DNA of 64,000 nt from Falsirhodobacter sp. 20TX0035. GTDB taxonomy: Bacteria; Pseudomonadota; Alphaproteobacteria; Rhodobacterales; Rhodobacteraceae. The stretch covers positions 1 through 64,000 of the forward strand of contig NZ_JAQMHV010000005.1 in the NCBI RefSeq assembly GCF_028307215.1. The letters are read 5' to 3'. The translations under genes were made by a program, and so were the position numbers. How positions within the stretch are numbered: position 1 is the stretch's first letter; the number at the start of each line of letters is the position of its first letter. Below are positions 28,151 to 36,805 of this stretch, in pieces. The notes beneath the pieces are model-generated. The model saw only the letters and a list, made by a program, of their open reading frames with translations, was not told the DNA's origin and did no database searches.

Positions 28151-28960
28151 CTACATGGGCCGGGCCGTCTTGTACGGATGAGTCGCGGGCAACTCCGCCC
28201 CCGCGCGGCCCGAGGTCCAGGACACCCAGCCTTCCAGCCGCTGGCGGTCCGCGTCGGAAATCGCGGTGCGGCAGATGACGACCTGCTGGGTCAGGAAGCC
28301 CGCCACGGTGGTCGACTGACTGGTCAGGTTCGCACCGAAGGACGACCCGCCCTCCACCGTCTCGATCCCCGTGATGGCATGGGTGCCATTCAGTTCGCCG
28401 TCGATGAAGAAGCGGCCCGACAGGTTGCCCGGCGTTCCGGACATCTGATGGATCACGGTGCGTTCGGTGCCGGACCAGCTGCTCGCCGAGGCGATGTCGA
28501 CCTGATAGAAGGAGATGCCGATCTCGGTGTTCTTGGCACGCACCTGAAGGGTGCGCGACTGCCCCTTGGCCTGCCCGCCCCAGCCAATGATGCCGCCATA
28601 TTGCGTGTCCGCCCCCTGCGAATGCCCGGCCACCAGCAGCGTGTGCGGCGTTTGGCCCAGCGGCAGCGCGCCGCTGGATCCCGTCATGAACTGCCCGCCG
28701 GTTAGCACGAGGCCGCCCCCCCCGTTGCGGGCCGAAGGGTTGAAAACCGGCCGCGCCGCCGCGGTCGCCTGCGACCAGACCAGCCCGCCCACGCGGTCCG
28801 TCCAGCGCTGCACCCGGCGGTCGGCGTCCAGCACCATCGTGCCGGGATCGGACGCGTCGAACCAGGCGGCCACCCCGTCCAGCCGCGCCGGCGTCCAGGG
28901 CTGGGCACCGGCCGCCGACAGAAAGGACGAGGGCGTCAGACCCACTTGTATCCCAAGCAT
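28151..28960 (-). CDS. LamG/concanavalin A-like domain protein
   Basis: A 269-residue protein whose body looks like a concanavalin A-like (LamG) beta-sandwich. The opening VAAWFDASDPGTMVLDADRR and RVQRWTDRVGG are typical of this fold, as are later strands such as RFFIDGELNGT. Such domains bind or display carbohydrate, and occur in phage structural and surface proteins of Rhodobacteraceae. No signal peptide or membrane helix is seen. I chose the ATG at 28960, because GGAGG lies six bases before it; the ATG at 28972 would put that site inside the gene. It is convergent with the GT61 gene, with only eight bases between, so a shared surface-glycan role is possible but unproven. Confidence 0.75.
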   Translation of the reverse strand: MLGIQVGLTPSSFLSAAGAQPWTPARLDGVAAWFDASDPGTMVLDADRRVQRWTDRVGGLVWSQATAAARPVFNPSARNGGGGLVLTGGQFMTGSSGALPLGQTPHTLLVAGHSQGADTQYGGIIGWGGQAKGQSRTLQVRAKNTEIGISFYQVDIASASSWSGTERTVIHQMSGTPGNLSGRFFIDGELNGTHAITGIETVEGGSSFGANLTSQSTTVAGFLTQQVVICRTAISDADRQRLEGWVSWTSGRAGAELPATHPYKTARPM

Positions 28961-29229
28961 TGATGCCTCCATTTTCCAGATGCGCAGAGGCTAGGAAGAA
29001 ACGGGTTAAGGCGGGATGGGACCGGCGCGCCCGGCGCTAACTTTTTGTTCACCCTTTCGCGCGTTAATGAGGCTTTCGGCCCCACTGACCACGACAAACC
29101 TGCGGGCATGAAATCTTGATCGAACAATTTCAAATAGTTGGGGGAAATTGACCCGTTCCTCCCTTGCCAAGCCGGTCATGATGCTCATTTTAATGAATCT
29201 CACCGCGTCCAGACTGGAGTTTCCATCGG
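28961..29229. other. Intergenic region with no called feature
   Basis: About 270 bases between the divergent LamG-like and Nudix genes. It is less GC-rich than the surroundings and should hold both promoters. Short ORFs on the minus strand lack ribosome sites and homology. I see no hairpin or repeat that I can name. Confidence 0.5.
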
Positions 29230-29685
29230 ATGAAGCCCGATCTGAACATATGCGCGGGAAGCGCCATGCAGCGCCAATTGGGCGGTCTTTGCTGGCGCAA
29301 GAAGAACGGCGCGATTCAGATTCTGCTGATCACCAGCCGGGAAACCGGCCGCTGGGTGATTCCCAAGGGCTGGCCCATGACGGACCACACCGACGAAAAG
29401 GCCGTCGCGATTGAGGCGTGGGAGGAAGCCGGCGTCACCGGCCGCGTAGGGGCTTGGATCGGCCGCTACCAGTATGACAAGGTTCAGTTCCGTGCCACGG
29501 ATCGGGAGGTCCTTCTGCCCTGCCAGGTCGACGTGCATGCCATGCGCGTCACGGGCCTGTCCAAACGTTATCCCGAACGGAAACAGCGCCGCCGCAAGTG
29601 GTTCGACCTTGCCGTGGCGGCGCAGAAGGTGCACGAACCGGATCTTGCAGCCCTGATCGCCGGCTTCGTTCCGCCGCGGGACTAG
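29230..29685 (+). CDS. Nudix hydrolase
   Basis: A 151-residue cytoplasmic Nudix-fold pyrophosphatase. The Nudix box region GWPMTDHTDEKAVAIEAWEEAGV is degenerate: the first Glu of the consensus GX5EX7REUXEEXGU is His, and the Arg of REU is Ile, whereas the metal-binding EE pair and the following AGV are kept. The preceding WVIPKGWP and the C-terminal RRRKWFDL pattern resemble diphosphoinositol/diadenosine polyphosphate hydrolases (DIPP/Ap4A-like), but the substrate cannot be assigned. GGAG lies just upstream of the ATG. It is 24 bases upstream of the DUF1178 gene in the same direction, a probable operon. Confidence 0.9.
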   Translation: MKPDLNICAGSAMQRQLGGLCWRKKNGAIQILLITSRETGRWVIPKGWPMTDHTDEKAVAIEAWEEAGVTGRVGAWIGRYQYDKVQFRATDREVLLPCQVDVHAMRVTGLSKRYPERKQRRRKWFDLAVAAQKVHEPDLAALIAGFVPPRD

Positions 29686-29709
29686 GGCCTGCGGTCACGG
29701 GGGTGGTGG

Positions 29710-30108
29710 ATGATCCGTTACGCGTTGAAGTGCCAACAGGGACATGACTTCGAAAGCTGGTTCCAGTCGGCTGCGGCCTTTGATGCGCTGAAGGCCGCAG
29801 GCCATGTCACCTGCCCCGACTGTGGCGGCACCCGTGTGGAAAAGGCCATGATGGCCCCGTCGCTGGGCATGGCACCCAAGCCCCCATCCGACCGCGAAAA
29901 GGCCATCGCCGACCTGAAACGGCACGTGGAGGCAAATTCGGACTATGTCGGCATGAACTTCGCCGCCGAAGCGCGCCGGATGCACGAGGGCGAGGCGCCC
30001 GCCCGGTCCATCCACGGCGAAGCGCACCTGGACGAGGCGCGCCAGCTTCTTGAAGACGGCATTCCCGTGGCGCCCCTGCCCTTCCGGCCGACGCGCCGCA
30101 CGAACTGA
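29710..30108 (+). CDS. DUF1178 family protein
   Basis: A 132-residue protein of the DUF1178 family, common in alphaproteobacteria and of unknown function. It opens with MIRYALKCQQGHDFESWFQS and has a CPDCGG pair; Cys8, His12 and the CxxC could form a small zinc site like a rubredoxin knuckle. The middle is basic and helical. Its TGA directly abuts the stop of the convergent PRC-barrel gene. It is likely co-transcribed with the Nudix gene. Confidence 0.92.
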   Translation: MIRYALKCQQGHDFESWFQSAAAFDALKAAGHVTCPDCGGTRVEKAMMAPSLGMAPKPPSDREKAIADLKRHVEANSDYVGMNFAAEARRMHEGEAPARSIHGEAHLDEARQLLEDGIPVAPLPFRPTRRTN

Positions 30109-30450
30109 TCAGATCCAGTAGGGCGCCACGCCGTAATAGCCGTAGAAGCTCGTGGCCCAGTCGCGGTTGTCCTGCCACCCGTCCGTGCGGGCGGGCGCCC
30201 CTTCCAGCTGATCCTTCGTCAGGTCGGTGACAAAGCCGTTGCGCTCGGTGTCGTAGCGCAGCTTCTGCCACGGCACGGGATGATGCCCCTCGCCCAGGCC
30301 CAGAAAGCCGCCAAAGCCCAGAACGGCATAGGCGACTGTCCCGCTTTTCTTGTCGATCATCAGATGGTCGATCTGCCCGAGATGATCGCCCGTCGGGCTG
30401 TAGACCGCCGTCCCGTTCACGTCGCGGCTGGAGATTGTGCTGCTGGCCAT
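30109..30450 (-). CDS. PRC-barrel domain protein
   Basis: A 113-residue cytoplasmic protein with one PRC-barrel domain (ISSRDVNGTAVYSPTGDHLG through VPWQKLRYD). PRC barrels occur in the photosynthetic reaction centre H subunit and in RimM, and in many small proteins of this type with no known role. The segment FGGFLGLGEGHHPVPW is typical. The C-terminus is aromatic (SFYGYYGVAPYW). GGAGG lies upstream of the ATG at 30450. Its TGA and that of the convergent DUF1178 gene together form the palindrome TGATCA, leaving no base between the two genes. Confidence 0.9.
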   Translation of the reverse strand: MASSTISSRDVNGTAVYSPTGDHLGQIDHLMIDKKSGTVAYAVLGFGGFLGLGEGHHPVPWQKLRYDTERNGFVTDLTKDQLEGAPARTDGWQDNRDWATSFYGYYGVAPYWI

Positions 30451-30505
30451 GATGGTCCTCCGTCGATTGCGGGGAATCAACGGGCAGGTGCTTGGGCGGT
30501 TCCCC

Positions 30506-32128
30506 TCAAGGCTCCAGCTTGTCGCGGCGGGCACGGACGCGGACCCGCAGGCCTTCGGGGGCAAAGTCCACCTCTGATTCGCCATCGCCCGCCAACCCCA
30601 TGGACACGATGCGCGACCCGAAGCCCTTCCGCGTGGGCGGGACCACCGCCGGGCCGCCCGTCTCGATCCAGGTCAGCGTGACGCTGTCGCCTTCCACGTT
30701 CCAGTCGATCCGGACCTGACCTTCGGGAAGGGACAGGGCGCCGTATTTCAGCGCGTTCGTCGTCAACTCGTGCAGCAGCATCGACGCGGTCATCGCCGCG
30801 TCCGCCCCCAGCGCCACGCGCGGCCCGGTCGCGGTCATCCGCTTTTCGCCGCCGGCCAGCTGGATCGCCGCCCCCACCACGGACGCCAGATCCGTCGCCT
30901 GCCAGCGTTCATGCGCCAGAAGGTCATAGGCCGCCCCCACCGCCACCAGACGCGAGGAGAAGCTCTTCAGCGCCTCGCGGTCCTGCCCGCCGAAGGTCTG
31001 GCGGGCGATAGCGGTGATCATGGCGAAGGTGTTCTTCAGCCGGTGGCCTAGTTCGCGGTTCATGATGCGCCGGTCTTCCACCGCGCGCAGTTGCAGGATC
31101 GCCGCCTGGATCCGGTCGGCCACATTGCGGATAAAAGTCCCATCGTGATCGCTCAGCGCGCGGGGCCAGTCGTAATGCACGAAGCCCAGCAGCACGAGGC
31201 GGTCATGCTGCAGAACCGGCACGTTGATCAGCACGCGCACCCCGATGGCCGACAGCGCCGTGGCCTTGGCCGCCGTGCGCGGATCCGTCGTCACGTCGGG
31301 TATGATGACCAGTTCGCCGCGCTTCAGATCGTCCACGAAGCTGCCGTAATGGCGCAGCTGGTGCAGTCCCGACAACGAGGTGACGCCCGGCGCGCGCCAT
31401 TCGGGATGCACCACCACGGCCTCCCGCTCGGGGTCGACGATGCCAAAGCCGGCCCGCGTGGCGCCCAGCGTTTCGGCCATGATGGCCGATCCCGCCTCCA
31501 CCACCGCCTCTTGCGAGGACAGGCCCTGCAACCGGTCGCCTAGCCGGATCAGCGCGGTGGCATGGTCGGCCGACACGCGCAGAAGGGCGTTCTGGGCCTC
31601 GATCTCGGCCAGCCAACGGCGGGCGCGGTCGCGCGCGCGGATTTGGGACACGACCTGTTCGGCCAGCGCCATCAGGGCCTTTCCCTGATCCGGCGTCAGC
31701 CCGTCCGGCCGCGGCACCTTGTCGATCACGCACAGCGCGCCGATCGCGACCCCGTCCAGAATCAGCGGCGCCCCGGCATAGAAGCGCAGATGCGGGTCGC
31801 CCGTCACAAGCGGGTTGTCGTGGGTGCGCGGGTCCAACGTCAGGTCCGGCACCACCAGCAGATCGCCCGCTGCCAGCGTGTGCAGGCAGACGGACTGGTT
31901 CAGCGGCGTTTCGTGCGGATCAAAGCCCGACCGCGCCTTGAACCATTGCCGTTCCTTGTGAACAAGGCTGATCAGCGACACCGGCGCCTGACACAGCGAC
32001 CGCGCCACGATGACGATGTTGTCGAATTCCGGTTCGGAGGGCGTGTCCAGAATCCCGAGAGCGTTCAAGACGTCGAGGCGATCCGTGACGCTGGGCAACA
32101 AGGGCACTCCGAAAGGCAACAGGAACAT
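30506..32128 (-). CDS. GAF-GAF-HWE sensor histidine kinase
   Basis: A 540-residue soluble sensor kinase. Two GAF domains (about residues 20-165, with NQSVCLHTL, and about 190-330) precede a C-terminal HWE-type histidine kinase domain. The phospho-accepting His is in ELGHRLKNTFAMI, the N box is HELTTNALKYGALS, and the WxE that names the family is in LTWIETGGP. HWE kinases often work with atypical response regulators, including the PhyR general stress system and light responses. No membrane segment is present and no response regulator lies beside it. The two GAF domains suggest small-molecule or light sensing; no bilin-binding or haem motif can be confirmed. The start at 32128 is uncertain, and an internal TTG near LLPSVTDR is possible. 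Confidence 0.9.
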   Translation of the reverse strand: MFLLPFGVPLLPSVTDRLDVLNALGILDTPSEPEFDNIVIVARSLCQAPVSLISLVHKERQWFKARSGFDPHETPLNQSVCLHTLAAGDLLVVPDLTLDPRTHDNPLVTGDPHLRFYAGAPLILDGVAIGALCVIDKVPRPDGLTPDQGKALMALAEQVVSQIRARDRARRWLAEIEAQNALLRVSADHATALIRLGDRLQGLSSQEAVVEAGSAIMAETLGATRAGFGIVDPEREAVVVHPEWRAPGVTSLSGLHQLRHYGSFVDDLKRGELVIIPDVTTDPRTAAKATALSAIGVRVLINVPVLQHDRLVLLGFVHYDWPRALSDHDGTFIRNVADRIQAAILQLRAVEDRRIMNRELGHRLKNTFAMITAIARQTFGGQDREALKSFSSRLVAVGAAYDLLAHERWQATDLASVVGAAIQLAGGEKRMTATGPRVALGADAAMTASMLLHELTTNALKYGALSLPEGQVRIDWNVEGDSVTLTWIETGGPAVVPPTRKGFGSRIVSMGLAGDGESEVDFAPEGLRVRVRARRDKLEP

Positions 32129-32231
32129 TTTCTTGCCCGGCTTCGTTGGCCGGGCGCAAGCGAAAAGGAAAACGCATGACGCTAGATAATCTGCCCCGCA
32201 CGATCGTCCAACCCCATACGGCAGGTGCGTG

Positions 32232-32294
32232 ATGCGCTATTCCCTTCTGGCCGCCGCCGCCGTTGTCATCCTCATCCTGGTCTTCGTTCTCTAG
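32232..32294 (+). CDS. Possible 20-residue membrane peptide
   Basis: A 20-codon frame beginning with ATG at 32232 encodes one short hydrophobic helix (MRYSLLAAAAVVILILVFVL) and stops with TAG. An AGGTG sequence lies upstream. Composition and ribosome site resemble real tiny membrane peptides, but a hydrophobic run of this size can arise by chance in GC-rich DNA. It sits between the divergent kinase and the P1 peptidase. Confidence 0.3.
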   Translation: MRYSLLAAAAVVILILVFVL

Positions 32295-32350
32295 GGTTGC
32301 AGCCTTCGGGGCGGCCCGTTACCCCGGCAGCGTCCTGCAAGGAGTTGCCC

Positions 32351-33385
32351 ATGACCGACCGTCCCCGCCTTCGCGACCTTGGCCTGTCCATCGGCCGCCA
32401 TCCCACGGGCCCGCGGAACACCTTCACCGACGTGGCGGGGGTGCGGGTCGGCCATTCCACCGTGCGCGAAGGCGACCGCATCCGCACGGGCGCCACGGCC
32501 ATCCTTCCCCATGGCGGGAACCTGTTTCAGGACAAGACGCCGGCCGCGCTCGCCATCCTCAACGGGTTCGGCAAGCTGGCCGGCGCCACCCAGATCCAGG
32601 AGCTGGGGGAGATCGAGGCCCCGATCCTTCTGACCAACACCCTCGCCACCGGCCGCGCGATCGAGGCGTCGGTGAACTGGACCCTGTCACAGCCGGGGAA
32701 CGAGCGCGTGACTTCCGTCAACGCGGTGGTGGGCGAAACCAATGACAGCCGCCTGAACGACATCCGCGCCGGCCGCCCCACGGTGGACGAGATTGCGGCC
32801 GCCCTGACCGCCGCCGGAACCGGCGTGGTGGCCGAAGGCGCCGTCGGCGCGGGCACCGGCACCGTGGCCTTCGGGCTGAAGGGTGGGATCGGCACCTCCT
32901 CCCGCGTGGTGGAAGGGTGGACGCTGGGCGTGCTGGTGCAAAGCAACTTCGGCGGCTTGCTGAAGATCGACGGGCGGGCCGTCGCGTCCGACCCGAAGCA
33001 CGACCGGGACGGGTCGATCATGATCGTTGTGGCCACGGACGCCCCGCTGTCGGACCGAAATCTGCGCCGGCTGGCGGAACGCGCCTTCGGCGGTCTGGCC
33101 CGCACGGGGGCAGCGCTGTCCAACGGGTCGGGCGATTACGCGCTGGCCTTTTCCACGGCCGAGGCGCTGCGCCGCACCCCCGAACGCCGCGCCACCCTGA
33201 CCGCGTGGCCGGAGCTTTCGAACGACGCGATGTCGCCCCTGTTCGAAGCCGCGATTGAGGCGACGGAGGAGGCGATCCTCAACTCCCTCCTTGCCGCGAC
33301 CACGACCACCGGCTGGAACACGGCCGAGGCGCGGACGGCCACCGTCCCCGCCCTGCCCGTGCCCCTGCCCTTTCTTCAATCGTAA
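32351..33385 (+). CDS. P1 family peptidase (DmpA-like aminopeptidase)
   Basis: A 344-residue N-terminal-nucleophile hydrolase of the DmpA/BapA group that probably releases N-terminal amino acids or beta-amino acids from peptides. The proenzyme is cut by itself before the catalytic Ser: the DGSIMIVVATDAPL motif places that bond at Gly221-Ser222. Other family blocks are TDVAGVRVGHSTV, VNAVVGETND and GAVGAGTGTVAFGLKGGIGT. No signal peptide. AAGGAG precedes the ATG at 32351. Its last ten bases overlap the convergent SDR gene. Confidence 0.95.
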   Translation: MTDRPRLRDLGLSIGRHPTGPRNTFTDVAGVRVGHSTVREGDRIRTGATAILPHGGNLFQDKTPAALAILNGFGKLAGATQIQELGEIEAPILLTNTLATGRAIEASVNWTLSQPGNERVTSVNAVVGETNDSRLNDIRAGRPTVDEIAAALTAAGTGVVAEGAVGAGTGTVAFGLKGGIGTSSRVVEGWTLGVLVQSNFGGLLKIDGRAVASDPKHDRDGSIMIVVATDAPLSDRNLRRLAERAFGGLARTGAALSNGSGDYALAFSTAEALRRTPERRATLTAWPELSNDAMSPLFEAAIEATEEAILNSLLAATTTTGWNTAEARTATVPALPVPLPFLQS

Positions 33386-34119
33386 TGCACCTTCAGCCCG
33401 GCAAAGGACTGGCTGACGGGCATCACCTCCAGCGAGTTGACGTTCATGTGGGGCGGCAGGTTGGCGATCCACCACATCGTCTCGGCCAGATCCTTGGACG
33501 TCAGGGGATTCGCGCCGGAATACAGCTTGTCATGCGCCTCGGCGCTGCCCTTGGTGCGGACCAGCGTGAATTCGCTGGTGGCCATGCCGGGTTCCAGCGA
33601 CGTCACGCGGACGCCCTTGCCATGCAGGTCAGCCCGCAGGTTCAGGCTGAACTGCTTCACGAAAGCCTTGGTCGCGCCATAAACGTTGCCGCCCGGATAA
33701 GGCCAGTTCCCCGCGATGGAGGACAGGTTGATGATCCCGCCGCGCCGTTCAATCAGCGTGGGCAGAACCTCCTGCGTGATGGCGACAAGGCCCTTGGTGT
33801 TGGTGTCGATCATGGTGAACCAGTCGGTCAGCTCCACCTCCGGCACCGGCTTCGTGCCCAGCGCGAGGCCTGCATTGTTGATCAGAAGGTCGATCGCGGC
33901 GAATTCGGCGGGCAGGCGGCCAAGGGTCACGCGCATTGCGGCCACGTCCGTGACGTCGAAGACCACGCCGTGAAATCCCGCGCCCAGTTCGTCCGACAGC
34001 TCCTCCAGACGCTCGGCACGGCGGCCGGTGCCCACGACCTTCCAGCCACCGGCCACAAAGCGGCGGGCCGTTTCGCGGCCGAACCCGGCGGTGGCGCCCG
34101 TGATCAGAACGGTTTTCAT
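33376..34119 (-). CDS. SDR family oxidoreductase, YdfG-like
   Basis: A 247-residue classical short-chain dehydrogenase/reductase. The NADP-binding motif TGATAGFGRETARRF is at the N-terminus, followed by NNAGLALGT, the catalytic Ser in NLSSIAGNWPYPGGN, and the YGATK Tyr-Lys pair (YGATKAFVKQF). The group resembles E. coli YdfG (3-hydroxy acid/serine dehydrogenase). I chose the ATG at 34119, six bases after AGGAG; an ATG at 34122 gives one more Met. The much longer open frame upstream crosses unrelated sequence. It is convergent with the P1 peptidase and divergent from the DHA2 MFS gene. Confidence 0.94.
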   Translation of the reverse strand: MKTVLITGATAGFGRETARRFVAGGWKVVGTGRRAERLEELSDELGAGFHGVVFDVTDVAAMRVTLGRLPAEFAAIDLLINNAGLALGTKPVPEVELTDWFTMIDTNTKGLVAITQEVLPTLIERRGGIINLSSIAGNWPYPGGNVYGATKAFVKQFSLNLRADLHGKGVRVTSLEPGMATSEFTLVRTKGSAEAHDKLYSGANPLTSKDLAETMWWIANLPPHMNVNSLEVMPVSQSFAGLKVHYD

Positions 34120-34251
34120 CATGCTCTCCTTCTTGCGTCCGGCGCAGCCTAGGCGCGGATAGGCGGCCCGCAAAGCCTTTTCGGGGCCAGCGGGCGTTGA
34201 CAGGGGGCGCGGGCTGCCCCACTGATCGGCGCTGCGAAAGGTTTCCTGCCG

Positions 34252-35700
34252 ATGCCCCCCACACCCTCCGATCCCGCCTATGGCTTGGGCCTGTCCGACC
34301 GGCAGCGCCGCGTGGTCTTCGCGTTTCTCATGCTGTGCATGTTCATCTCCACCCTCGACAACCAGATCGTGTCGACGGCCCTTCCCACCATCGTACGGGA
34401 ATTCGGCGGGATGGAGCGGTTCAGCTGGGTCGGATCGGCCTATCTGCTGGCGACGGCGGCCATCATGCCGATCTATGGCAAGCTGGGCGATCTGTTCGGG
34501 CGCAAATACGTCATGATGACGGCGGTCGCGATCTTTGCGGCCGGATCGCTGGCCTGCGCGGCGGCGGGATCGATGAACCAGCTGATCGCGGCGCGCGTGC
34601 TGCAGGGCCTGGGCGGCGGCGGGATCATGGTGTCCATCTTCGCCATCAACAGCGACCTGTTCGAACCGCGCGAACGGGCGAGGTACCAGAGCTTCTCCAG
34701 CCTCGTCCTCATGGCGTCGGGCAGCGTCGGGCCCACCGTGGGCGGCGTGCTGACGGACCATCTGGGCTGGCGGTCGATCTTCTTCGTGAACCTTCCCATC
34801 GCGCTGACGGCGCTGGTCGGACTGTATCTGCTGCTGCCGCGCATCCGCCCCGACCGCCGCCCCATCATCGACTGGGCGGGCGCCGCTACCCTGGCTGCGG
34901 CGATCACGGCGCTGGTCGTCTGGGCCGACAGCGGGCAGATCTTCGGATCATTCTTCGCCCCCGCCGCGCTGGTGCCACCGGTGGTGGCGCTGGTGGCCGC
35001 CCTTCTCTGGCTGGGGATCGAGCGTCGGGCCTCGGAGCCCATCCTCCCCCTCGGCCTGTTCCGGGACCCGGTCTATCCGCGGCTGCTGATCGTCTCCATG
35101 ACCTCGGGCGGGGTGGCGATCGGGATGGTGAACTTCCACGCGCTGTTCCTGCAGATGACGACGGGGTTGTCGCCCGCCCATGCGGGGCTGTTCTTCATCG
35201 CCGTGACGGGCGGGATCGCTACGGGATCCCTGGCGGCGGGCCGGCTGATCGCGCGAAGCGGCATTTACAAGCCCGTTCTTGTCACCGGCACCGCCATCAG
35301 CGTGGTGATGCTGCTGATCCTGTCGCAGATGGGCGCGGGCACACCCCTGTGGGCCATCGCGCTGGTCCTGCTGGGCCAAGGCGTGGCGATCGGGCTGGGC
35401 CAGCAATCCCCCGTGCTGGGCGTGCAGTTGTCGGCCCCCCGCCGCGACGTGGGCGCGGCCACGGGGTCGGTCACCCTGACGCGGATGGGCGGGGCGGCGC
35501 TCGCCATCTCCATCTACGGGGCGGTGCTGGCTTCGGGGATGGACCCGTTGCAGCAGGCGACGCCTGAACAGTGGTCCCACGCCTTTTCCCGCGTCTATCT
35601 GGGCGCGGCGGCGATGGCGGTGGTCGGGCTGGTGGCGGCGCTGTCGTTGCGCACCGTCCGCATGGATCACGCGCCCGGCGTCGCCCCCCGGGAAAGGTAA
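34252..35700 (+). CDS. MFS multidrug transporter, DHA2 (EmrB/QacA-like) family
   Basis: A 482-residue inner-membrane proton-driven exporter with about 14 helices. Signature sequences are LDNQIVSTALPTIVREFGG (DHA2 motif D1), GKLGDLFGRKYVM (motif A), QGLGGGGIMVSIFAINSDLF and WRSIFFVNLPIALTALV, all diagnostic of the family. The substrates are unknown; relatives export drugs, dyes and other amphiphiles. No TetR-type regulator is adjacent. The last 34 bases overlap the convergent AbrB-like transporter gene. Confidence 0.95.
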   Translation: MPPTPSDPAYGLGLSDRQRRVVFAFLMLCMFISTLDNQIVSTALPTIVREFGGMERFSWVGSAYLLATAAIMPIYGKLGDLFGRKYVMMTAVAIFAAGSLACAAAGSMNQLIAARVLQGLGGGGIMVSIFAINSDLFEPRERARYQSFSSLVLMASGSVGPTVGGVLTDHLGWRSIFFVNLPIALTALVGLYLLLPRIRPDRRPIIDWAGAATLAAAITALVVWADSGQIFGSFFAPAALVPPVVALVAALLWLGIERRASEPILPLGLFRDPVYPRLLIVSMTSGGVAIGMVNFHALFLQMTTGLSPAHAGLFFIAVTGGIATGSLAAGRLIARSGIYKPVLVTGTAISVVMLLILSQMGAGTPLWAIALVLLGQGVAIGLGQQSPVLGVQLSAPRRDVGAATGSVTLTRMGGAALAISIYGAVLASGMDPLQQATPEQWSHAFSRVYLGAAAMAVVGLVAALSLRTVRMDHAPGVAPRER

Positions 35701-36737
35701 CGCGCCAGCGTGGGTGCGGTCAGCACTACGAACAGGAACCGGCCCACCTGCATGGTCATCACGAAGGGCACATCGACGTTCATCCCCGGAGAGGCGGCGA
35801 TGATTGCCACCGTGTCGGCCCCGCCTGGGCTGGTCGCCAGAAGCGCCGTCAGAAGATCCACCCCCGCCACAAGGTGCAAGAGGTAGCCAAAGGCCGCGCA
35901 GGCCGCGATCAGCGTCAGAATGGAGGCGAGCGTGCGCGGGAAGGCCCGAGCGGCGTGGCGCACCACCTCCGGCGTGAAGCGCAGGCCGATACCGAAGCCG
36001 AGGATGGCATAGCACACCGCCAGAAGTGCCGGTGGCAAAACCAGCGGCAGGCCCAGCGCCTTCATCCCGATCCCCACCATCAGCGCCAGCACCAGCGGCC
36101 CCCCGGCAATGCGGACGCGCTGCGCCAGAAGGAACACCCCCACCGCCACAGCCACTGTCAGCGCCGCCGGTCCCACCGGCAGCGGCGGAAAGAATTCATG
36201 CGCGGGGGCCGAGGCGTCAAGGCCCATCGTCCGCGCCAGCACCGTCGCGACCACCGCGCAGCAGGCCACGCGCAGATACTGCATGAAGGCCACCAGCCGC
36301 ATGTCGGCGCCGTAAGCCTCCGACATCAGCACCATGGCCGCCGCCGCCCCCGGAGAGGACCCCCAGATCGCGGTCGTGCCCGGAAACAGCCGCGCCCGCG
36401 TCATGAAATAGCCAAGGATGCCCGCCGCCACGACGCTGAACAGGATGCCCGACACGAAGACGGGCCATTCCGTCCGCAACTCTGCCACAAGATCCAGCGG
36501 GATGCTGGAGGCCATCATCAGCCCGATGAACACCTGCGCGCCGCGAAAGGCGGGTTGCGGCACCCGCACGGCCCCGCCCCGCGTGGCGAACAAGATGGCG
36601 GAGGCCATCGGCCCCAGCAGGAGGGCGGCCGGGAACTGCAGAAGCTCGAACAGGATGACGGCCGCAAGCGCCAAGGTGATCATTCCGGCCCAGCGCCGGG
36701 CGATGGGCCAATGATCCAGGGCAAAGCGGCCGTTCAT
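35667..36737 (-). CDS. AbrB family transporter
   Basis: A 356-residue inner-membrane protein made of two AbrB_dup repeats, each with the pattern of several helices and a conserved LFPGTTAIWGSSPGAAAAM (first) and LATSPGGADTVAIIAAS (second) loop. Such proteins were once annotated as ammonia monooxygenase; the family is now thought to export or regulate small molecules, and the exact role is uncertain. I chose the ATG at 36737, preceded by AAGGA; the extra upstream codons to 36809 have no homology. It overlaps the MFS gene by 34 bases at the 3' end. Confidence 0.9.
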   Translation of the reverse strand: MNGRFALDHWPIARRWAGMITLALAAVILFELLQFPAALLLGPMASAILFATRGGAVRVPQPAFRGAQVFIGLMMASSIPLDLVAELRTEWPVFVSGILFSVVAAGILGYFMTRARLFPGTTAIWGSSPGAAAAMVLMSEAYGADMRLVAFMQYLRVACCAVVATVLARTMGLDASAPAHEFFPPLPVGPAALTVAVAVGVFLLAQRVRIAGGPLVLALMVGIGMKALGLPLVLPPALLAVCYAILGFGIGLRFTPEVVRHAARAFPRTLASILTLIAACAAFGYLLHLVAGVDLLTALLATSPGGADTVAIIAASPGMNVDVPFVMTMQVGRFLFVVLTAPTLARYLSRGATPGA

Positions 36738-36805
36738 CCGTTGATCCTTCTGCAAGACGTCCCTTGGGGCCGCCCTGCCCGTTACGGCAGGATGGCCCCG
36801 TCTTG

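Noticed and set aside
28936-29203. Short minus-strand ORFs between the LamG-like and Nudix genes
   Set aside because: They overlap each other in different frames, have no ribosome site and no homology that I can see; promoter DNA is more likely.
32225-32350. N-terminal extension of the P1 peptidase
   Set aside because: The frame is open from 32225, but AAGGAG is placed correctly for the ATG at 32351, and family homology begins there.
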